Positions 57,240-64,000 of a DNA stretch of 64,000 nt are shown here, piece by piece (positions within the stretch are counted from its first letter, which is position 1; each line of letters opens with the position of its first letter). The stretch comes from Mesostigma viride (Eukaryota > Streptophyta > Mesostigmatophyceae > Mesostigmatales > Mesostigmataceae), in the NCBI GenBank assembly GCA_009746045.1, contig RPFO01001044.1, positions 71,808-135,807 of the forward strand. The letters run 5' to 3'. A program made the translations under genes and the position numbers. The notes beneath the pieces were generated by a model, which was not told where the DNA came from, did not search any database, and saw nothing but the letters and a program-made list of their open reading frames with translations.

Positions 57240-60138
57240 ATGACGACCCCATGCGAGAACCTGTCTAACATGCGCCTGGGTAGCCTCACCACGACCGCCC
57301 TGCACGGTGACACTAACCCCTTGGCTCTCAACCATGATTTAGTGATTACGTCTAAGGACCGTATCTATCTCACCCCAATGACGGGATGGGAGTCGACGGT
57401 TCTAACATGCTTCTGATCACGGGTAGCACTAGCATGACAGGCGATCTGTCCGTAGGGAATATCGTGCTCGCGGAAAACGAAATGACCACTTCGACGGTGG
57501 TCTCGATATTACTTCTAGCACCGGGACGGTTCGCGTAGATGATGTAGTCTTTAACGCTTCCGCTATGACCGTAAACGGGGACGTGGATCTGTCGCTCACG
57601 GCGGGCCCTTCCAAGTCCGTGGTGGTGGAGAGTGTGAAGGTGACCGATAATGCTATGACCGTTACTAGCGATGTTGACTTGACACTCACGGCAGGCGCCA
57701 CTAAGTCGGTGGTCGTGGAGAGCGTCAAGGTGACCGATAATGCCATGACGGTGACCAGCGACGTGGACTTGACCCTGACAGCAGGCGCCACCAAGTCGGT
57801 CGTCGTGGAGAGCGTGAAGGTGACCGATAATGCCATGACGGTGACTAGCGACGTGGACTTGACTCTGACGGCCGGTGCCACCAAGTCTGTTATTGTGGAG
57901 TCCGTCAAGGTCACGGACAACGCAATGACGGTGACTAGCGACGTGGATCTTACTCTCACGGCCGGCGCGACCAAGTCTGTCGTGGTGGAGAACGTCAAGG
58001 TCACGGACAGCGCGATCACGACGTCGAGCGGGACCCTGGCCTTGACTTCCGCTGGCTCTGCGTCAAACACGGTTCAGGCGGCGAATGTTACTTTTGCCGG
58101 TTCGGCTCTGAGCACGGCCACGGGTAATTTGACGATTTCTTCCGCCGGGTCCGCGGCGAACCCGGTGACTCTGGGTGGCGTGGTCGTGACCAACGCGGCA
58201 GTCACGACTAGCAGCTCGGCCATGTCTATCACTCCCGGCGGCGCGTCTCTGACGGTGGGCAAGGATCTGATCCTGACCAGCACCGCGGGCGGCAGCGGTA
58301 AGGTGACGACCTCGGCGGGCGACCTGCAGCTCATGAGCGCGAGCGGCACGACGGCCGTGACCGGAACTCTCACGACCACTGGCGACCTCAAGATCGCAGG
58401 CGTGCTCGAGAGCACCAACGCAAGCGGGAACCTGGAGATCATGGACAAGACGGTGAAGGTGGGTTACCAACCTGGGTCCGCTGCGATCATGGACTTTCAG
58501 TTTACTAACTCGGCCAACGCGGTTGCCGCGTACAACATCAACCTGAGCGTTTTCTCTGGCGCGTCTGTCAGCGGTGGGGCTCTGAACATCAGCACCGCCA
58601 ATTCTTCTCGAGCGGCGTTTTACTATCCTTCCGCGTACACCAGCATTCCGGCGTCCGTCTTGAATTTTACCACTGAAAGCGTTTCCATCGAGTTCCCTAT
58701 CACCATCACCAGCGCTCTGACTACCAGCGCTGGAGGTGACATGCAGTTCTTCGCCCTGGAACAGACTGTAGGGGGGCAATCGTGGGTCAGGTTTTTTACC
58801 CATTCTGGAGGCCTAATGCTCAATATTCAGAAGCTGACAAGTGCGGCTAACTACTACACCGACACTCACAATTTCTTGAACGCAGCTGGTACCTACGTCT
58901 TCAGGATCAGTCTCGACAGGCCCAGCGGGCTAATGACGCTTTCGTACAATAAGGACGGTGGGGCGTATACCACGATGACCTATAACAACGGCGCCAGCTC
59001 GACTTTCAACATTGCGGACATCTTCTGGAGGGATTCGACTGCAACTGACACAATCATGTTTGGTAGCATTAATTTATCGTCCAACCAGAACTACACCATC
59101 GACTACTTCAAGCTGAACAAGGGCATGGCCTCGACCAACGCGGCGTCTGAGAATGCGGGTCTGTTTGTCGACGGCAGTGCGTCCTATTCTAGCCGCGCTC
59201 TCACTTGGCACATGGGCACCGGCGAGACCACCCAGGACAAGGCGACGACCTCGGGTTCGTACTGGCATTTTGAGGGCGGTCAGCTCATGTTCTCCAGGAC
59301 CATCGAGTCCGCAGACCGCGAGGCGCCAGGAACCACTCTCTCACTCGCCTCGCTCGAGTCCGGCACTGACGACGTCCGCTGGGAGTTCAACTCCAGCAAC
59401 ACGTCCGAGGTCGGCAGCAAGGTGATGACTCTGAACGCCGGCGCCGTTGTCCAGAGCGGAGTCTTTAAGATCGACGCGTCTGGAAACCAGACTGGTACAT
59501 GCAACACTTCTCTTCCCACCGGCACTTTTTCGCTCATCATGAAGGTGATTCCCCGCTCTAACTTTGCCTCTGCCGCCGCTAACGGTCTTCAGATCATGTC
59601 GTACATCGGTGCCTCTGCTGCCACTTCTGTGACGGTGAGCAGTTTCGGAAAGCTTACCCTTACAGACGGGACGAACACTGTTGAGACCGCTAACATTGTC
59701 GCGTACGCCACCCCTTTTGTTCTCGCTGTTGTGCGCAACGGTTCTAGCACCCAAATGTATGTCGACGGCGTCTCCGTTGCTTCCATTGCAGGATCTGCGA
59801 ACGTCGGTTCGACTCCAATGCTGCGTCTGGGCCCGGGTAAGAGCGGCATCGCCGTGTGGTTCGACGACGTCCGTGTGAAGGCCGCCGCCATTTCGTCAGC
59901 AAACACCCAGATGTACGGCTGGAAGGAGATGTATGCTGCCAACCAGACGGTAACGTATGGTTTCCGTATTTCGAACAACGAGGGTCTCCAGTTGGTGAAG
60001 GTGCGTGGTTCCGGTGGCATGAATGGGTGGGTTGGTGTGAATCCAGCTCCCAACACTCTGACCGGTTCCAACTCTCTTGGGACTATCACTGATACGCCTT
60101 TCCATCTGATCTCTGAGCAGAGTGTCGTGTTCGTGTAA
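57240..60138 (+). CDS. Fibre-like repeat protein with LamG-like end (two frame breaks)
   Basis: About 966 residues from ATG 57240, with single-base breaks at GGG 57383-57385 and GG 57496-57497; from 57565 it is open for 857 codons. It contains five 30-residue repeats of the type MTVTSDVDLTLTAGATKSVV (90-bp units at 57565-58014), more Ser/Thr/Gly-rich beta repeats, and a C-terminal module with YWHFEGGQLMFSRTIES, WEFNSSNTSEVG and IAVWFDDVRVK that resembles a concanavalin/LamG-like sandwich. The architecture fits a surface fibre or adhesin. Paralogue: 62706-64000. Confidence 0.72.
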
Positions 60139-60170
60139 TGATTCATAACTAAAATGGTTGCAGGTTCCGA

Positions 60171-60820
60171 ATGACGAAAGCGGATGGAGGAAACCAAAGC
60201 GTCGCGGGAAGGTTTTTTCCTCGTCCCGGAGCAGTCCATGAGAAAGTGGGAGGTAAAAAAAACTTTTTAAAAGATCTCAAAACAAACTACGAAGAAGACG
60301 TGGATTTCTACTTGACAATCACAAGGAGTTGGGAAGAACCACGGTCTCGATCCACGCCACGGCAAAATGTCTTCAGGACTTCAAAGTCGTTGTGAGCGAT
60401 GCGGAGGTCAGCCCCAACGACTTGGCCGAAACGAAGATACAGCGCCACGTGGCGGCAGAACTAGATGGTGTGCGAGAGGTTCGCTGTCCGGCGGGGATCA
60501 TCGACATTCTGAGCCCCAAGCACAGGCTGCTTGTCGAAGTCAAGACATTTCATAAGTGGATGGAAGGCATTGGTCAGTTGCTATCGTATGGGAGGTACTA
60601 TCCCGACTATCGAAAACGTCTGCACCTCTTTCGTACTCCGAAACGAAGCGGGTGTTCTGTCGAAAAGATTCTCGTCGTGCACGAGACGTGTCTTTGGGCT
60701 AACATCGAACTCACGTTCGACGCTAGCATCGAAGTTGAGGAAACGTGCACGACGAGGACCGACAAAGAGGAGGAAAAAATAGGAGAGGGTATTAATACTT
60801 CTCCCGGTTCGCCAAAATGA
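60171..60820 (+). CDS. PD-(D/E)XK nuclease-like protein (one frame break)
   Basis: About 216 residues if the GG at 60325-60326 has lost one G. The core reads IIDILSPKHRLLVEVKTFHKW then GIGQLLSYGRYYPDY, with D...ExK spacing typical of PD-(D/E)XK nucleases and the GQLLxYGxYYP tail seen in restriction-like nucleases of giant viruses. The N-terminal frame supplies a basic region. Tail-to-tail overlap of 29 bp with the 60792 gene. DNA cleavage is inferred. Confidence 0.68.
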
Positions 60821-61323
60821 GCGCTAGCTCGTCAGCGATCTTGGCGTCTTTGTTTTCTTCAGGAAGCTTTTCAAGCGGCGCGGACGAATCGTATCTCGGG
60901 ATTTTGTCAATGAATGTAACCTTTTTGGTGTCCGGGACGTATCCAACGGTTTAACGAATACCTCTCTGGCATCTGTGCGAGCGTCTCCTCTTCTTTAGTC
61001 AACACTCTAGGTTTTTGGGGCTTGCAATTGCTAAAACCGAAGGTCAAGATCGCCCGGGCCTTGCATTTGGCGCTCAGTGTTCTGTTGAACAAGTTTCCGA
61101 ACAGCGCGCCAAAAGGGGTGTGACCGACAATGGCGGAAATGCCCTTGTTGATGACGTTTGCGACTTTCTTAGCACCCACGGCTCCGAGAAACATTCCAAC
61201 CATGTCTGTAATCATGAGGACGGGGTTTCCCGCAAGGTATATAGAACGATACGTCTCAGTTTCAATGACATGTGTGACATCTAATGCTTTGTCTTTTGTC
61301 GAAGGAGGCGGTTCAGTCGCCAT
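60792..61323 (-). CDS. Small membrane-associated protein (one frame break)
   Basis: About 176 residues. From ATG 61323: polar start, hydrophobic stretch (PVLMITDMVGMFLGAVGAKK), Gly-rich IVGHTPFGALFGNLFN. Near TTT 60950-60952 the frame must move the opposite way to the other breaks (one extra base) to continue into VTFIDKIPRYDSSAP and an end at 60792; otherwise it stops at 60907. Confidence 0.55.
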
Positions 61324-61329
61324 ATTTGA

Positions 61330-61737
61330 TTAATAATTTTGAAGAATATAATCCATAAACTCATACTCGTTCACTTTGGTGCGGAAAAAGTCCGAGGGTT
61401 TCAGAGCAGCGTCTTTGATCGCGTCCTGGCTCACCTCCATACCGTCAGGGATCAATGTTAAAAACAAGTCACTCAACACGAGAACTGGGTCCTTGCGGAC
61501 ATGAGTACTAAACAGGAGAAGAAGCGCATCTTTTTGCGCTTTAAGGATGTTAACTTGATCGTTTTCGTCCGCCCTTGATTCCGAACCTCGTTTCATGCTA
61601 TCACGGGATTCCCGCAAACGGTTCAGGCGGTTTTCAATGGCGGTAGACAAAGCTTTTTCCACGAGATCAATAGCTGCCAAAGAGTCGACGGCCTCTTGAA
61701 CACCCGCCTTGACGGTTTCCTCCCTTTGTTTCTTCAT
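61330..61737 (-). CDS. Helical protein, unknown
   Basis: 135 residues from ATG 61737, which overlaps the upstream stop as TGATG. Charged helices (NRLNRLRESRDSMKRG) and a C-terminal segment with VLVLSDLFLTLIPDGM. Likely co-transcribed with the 61946 gene. Confidence 0.6.
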   Translation of the reverse strand: MKKQREETVKAGVQEAVDSLAAIDLVEKALSTAIENRLNRLRESRDSMKRGSESRADENDQVNILKAQKDALLLLFSTHVRKDPVLVLSDLFLTLIPDGMEVSQDAIKDAALKPSDFFRTKVNEYEFMDYILQNY

Positions 61738-61946
61738 CAAGGCTTCTCCTCCGCCGTCTTGGAATCTGCCGGAGCCTTTTCCGTCTCTGTTGATTTTTCA
61801 GTCGCCGCGGTACCTCCGGCGAACTCCACCCACCAAGCGGGCATCTTTTTGGCGAACTCCGGGTTGTTTCTAGTAACGACCACCAGAGCGGACATAGTAA
61901 CGAAAATCACGAGAACGATGATTAAAACCACCGCTACAGGGTCCAT
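61737..61946 (-). CDS. Small single-pass membrane protein
   Basis: 69 residues: N-terminal hydrophobic helix (VAVVLIIVLVIFVTMSALVV), then a polar Glu/Lys/Thr tail. The stop overlaps the next start (TGATG). CTATATAC lies about 10 bp before the ATG. Confidence 0.65.
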   Translation of the reverse strand: MDPVAVVLIIVLVIFVTMSALVVVTRNNPEFAKKMPAWWVEFAGGTAATEKSTETEKAPADSKTAEEKP

Positions 61947-61978
61947 GGTTCGATGTATATAGTGTTGCTTCCATTATT

Positions 61979-62196
61979 TCACGAGGATGAGATCCAGCCG
62001 ATGATTTCGTATTCCCCGTTCGCATTTCTCGTTTGAACTTCAGACGAGGTGCGGCATCAATGTCTTTGCAGGAGTAAATTCTCGCTATGCCGATATCAAG
62101 GGGATTCAGACCTCGTAATTCTTGCATTTGAGTACCTAACTTGACATTTTTCGCAACGTTGAGTTCGTCCAATGATATTTCATTAACGTTCGACAT
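61979..62196 (-). CDS. Small protein, unknown (one frame break)
   Basis: About 72 residues if the TTT at 62032-62034 (AAA on the coding strand) lost one base; then it ends NGEYEIIGWISSS at 61979, clear of the next gene. As given, the frame continues to 61870 and would overlap the 61946 gene by 77 bp. Confidence 0.5.
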
Positions 62197-62241
62197 TTTT
62201 GAGAGACAAGACGAAAATTTCCGATCGTGAGATAACGGGCT

Positions 62242-62640
62242 TCACGATAGGACCTGGACCGTCTTCGAATAGACATTGTTCACGAATTTTTGAATTTCCA
62301 GTTCGTCGTTGCCGTTTACGACGAGCCGGTACTTTGTGGATCCCGACCCTATTTCCGCTACCGGTGCCGACCCGTTCGTCCCCGCGCTTGTTCCCATAGC
62401 AGTGACTTGGAGTTGGTTCGTCCCGGTTCTGAGACTTACGGAGTTGTTGTCAAAAACAACGGCAGGACTAAGAGCGACATCCGTACCGGGTTTGTCAAGC
62501 ACCATCATAGTCTTGCCATCTTTCATGAGAAAGCGCACCATAGATGTCTGACTCCGGTCTTCATTTGCCGCCACAAACGCCTGCGTCTGAACATTTCTAA
62601 AATGAAGAGTGCCATACGTATCAGCTAGATTCGGAGGCAT
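62242..62640 (-). CDS. Beta-rich small protein, unknown
   Basis: 132 residues, Val/Thr/Asn-rich with alternating hydrophobics (VRFLMKDGKTMMVLDKPG, TKYRLVVNGNDELEIQ). It follows the fibre-like gene on the same strand and may be a short fibre accessory; no family recognised. Confidence 0.6.
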   Translation of the reverse strand: MPPNLADTYGTLHFRNVQTQAFVAANEDRSQTSMVRFLMKDGKTMMVLDKPGTDVALSPAVVFDNNSVSLRTGTNQLQVTAMGTSAGTNGSAPVAEIGSGSTKYRLVVNGNDELEIQKFVNNVYSKTVQVLS

Positions 62641-62705
62641 TCGTGACGCAGAACGTGGTTTTTATATTATTCAGAACTTATTTTTACATGCAAAACGCGC
62701 GTTGT

Positions 62706-64000
62706 TTAGGGCTTGTTCAGCATCTCAGTGACGATGTCGACCGAGCCGCTGTTGATCATGCCCATCGAGTTCACGCCGACGGCGTTGGCTGGGTAAGGGT
62801 TTCCGAGGACAAGCTTGGAGCTGTCAGAGCCCTGAGACTTCACTATCTGGAGCGACTCGTCGTCAGCAATGCGGAAACCGTACGTGACGGTAACAGGGGT
62901 TGCGTCGTACTCATCGCGGTACCTGTACAGCTGGCCGTTGCCAGACACGATCGTGTCACACACGCGAACGTCGTCGAACCACAGATCCGTTGCCTTGGTC
63001 ATCAGGACGTCGGCGCCGAGAGAGAGGCGCTTGGTGACGATTGACACGCCGGACACAGTCGAGGTCGACAGCACGCGCTCCACGCCGTTGATGAACAGCT
63101 TTGGAACGCCACTCACCAACTGCAGGGCGAGAACGAAAGGCGCGAGACCGACAACAACCGAGACGGTCTCGTCGGTCATGGTGCCGTCGGTAACAGACAG
63201 CTTACCAGAGCTGGAAGTGAAAACGCGAAGGAACGCGCCCGGGGTCGTGTTGTTGCCGTACGCAAGGATCTCAAGACCGTTAGCGCTCGAAGTGTTGAGA
63301 GCGGACTGAGGGGCCACATGAGCAATAACAGTGATGTTCGAGTTACCGCTCGGAAGGATAGAGCTGGTCACGGAAGCAGAACCGTTGGCCTGAGAGGTGT
63401 TGTTGGTCTTCAGAACGCCGTTCGAAACGCTTGCTGGCGTGGTGCCAGCGGCGATAAGGGCCAGGCTGCCAACCTCGCTCGTAAGGTCGGAGTCAAAAGC
63501 CCACTTCGCGACTTCAGTGGTGGAGAGTGGCAGGGAAGAAAGGAGGACGGAAGTACCGGGAGCCTTGCGCAGAGAGGTGTCGATTGTGCGTGAGAGCATC
63601 AACTGACCACCCTGAATATGCCAGTACGAACCCTGGTGGTCGCCGCGGTCCTGGGAGGCATTGGCGTTCCACTTCAGGGAGCGCTCGATCTCGGTGTTGT
63701 TGACCTTGCCGTCGCCCTCCACAAGCATACCGGCGCCAGAAGAGGAGGCGTTAGTCGGGCTAGTCACAGAGGAAAGACGCACGTCGTCGTACTTCAGAGC
63801 CGCGGATGACGTGTCGCCACCGAAGTGACCCAAGTAGATCGAGGCAGACGGGGCGAGAGAGAGCTCGTACAGAGCCGCGAGGTCGCCCGGGGCGGCCTCA
63901 GTCAGGGTCCTCGAAACATAGTTGGTCATGACCAAGATGGTCTTTGTCTGAGGATCCCTGCGGAGAGCGAGATGGAACGAGACGTCCGGCTGCACGAGGA
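62706..64000 (-). CDS. Fibre-like protein with LamG-like end (5' truncated by window)
   Basis: Open to the window edge; the start lies beyond. The C-terminal module (YWHIQGGQLMLSRTIDT, WAFDSDLTSEVG, TDLWFDDVRVCD, VTYGFRIADDESLQIVK) matches the end of the 57240 protein, so the two are paralogues about 2.5 kb apart in opposite orientation. A surface or adhesin role is inferred. Confidence 0.7.
   Translation of the reverse strand, partial: LVQPDVSFHLALRRDPQTKTILVMTNYVSRTLTEAAPGDLAALYELSLAPSASIYLGHFGGDTSSAALKYDDVRLSSVTSPTNASSSGAGMLVEGDGKVNNTEIERSLKWNANASQDRGDHQGSYWHIQGGQLMLSRTIDTSLRKAPGTSVLLSSLPLSTTEVAKWAFDSDLTSEVGSLALIAAGTTPASVSNGVLKTNNTSQANGSASVTSSILPSGNSNITVIAHVAPQSALNTSSANGLEILAYGNNTTPGAFLRVFTSSSGKLSVTDGTMTDETVSVVVGLAPFVLALQLVSGVPKLFINGVERVLSTSTVSGVSIVTKRLSLGADVLMTKATDLWFDDVRVCDTIVSGNGQLYRYRDEYDATPVTVTYGFRIADDESLQIVKSQGSDSSKLVLGNPYPANAVGVNSMGMINSGSVDIVTEMLNKP

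Noticed and set aside
58063-58803. Minus-strand frame of 246 codons under the fibre-like gene
   Set aside because: Arg/Gly-rich antisense shadow of a repetitive beta protein.

Overview
The window looks like eukaryotic-nuclear DNA built on a giant-virus (Nucleocytoviricota) backbone and invaded by retrotransposons. Virus-type genes include a KilA-N protein, a protein resembling a family shared by several nucleocytoviruses (DUF5767-like, from memory), F-box proteins, a SprT-like metalloprotease, a PD-(D/E)XK nuclease and repetitive fibre-like proteins. Features that need a nucleus include a GT-AG intron, AATAAA signals, two Ty1/copia elements and a DIRS/PAT-like tyrosine-recombinase element. 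The most economical reading is an endogenised giant-virus region in a protist or alga. A free virus carrying transposons is not excluded, and no capsid, polymerase or packaging gene is present to place it further.

Layout. 1-2534 is a near-perfect palindrome whose arms carry tail-to-tail copies of a RING/TRAF-type zinc-finger gene. 2.9-24.2 kb ('zone 1') holds well-spaced regulator-like genes: zinc fingers, an F-box-like protein and a chromodomain-like protein. Most share one promoter layout, a GGTATAAA box about 75-90 bp before the ATG behind arrays of CCACGGGG/CCCGTGG and GGTTAC motifs. Copia element 1 (4443-12616) splits one of these genes, and a large fold-back repeat lies at 21.7-23.0 kb. 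24.2-64 kb ('zone 2') is compact, with short gaps, genes on both strands, TATA-like boxes often within about 20 bp of the ATG, a tRNA-Ile gene and several tandem duplications. The DIRS-like element (39099-44487) and copia element 2 (49569-55722) each split a zone 2 gene.

The two zones appear to belong to one lineage: an F-box-like family sharing a SWPxxCxINKATQ motif has one member in each (13708 and 27228). Seven zone 2 proteins carry the same small zinc-knuckle module (C-x9-C-x9-11-C-x2-H) on otherwise unrelated bodies. All three retroelements sit inside reading frames that stay open on both sides and can be matched in phase, so the insertions are young; the LTR pairs differ at 0-1 positions.

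At least thirteen genes or element ORFs are broken by what looks like one missing base, mostly in G/C runs. Because the sign is almost always the same, I read these as probable sequencing or assembly deletions and annotate across them, flagging each one.
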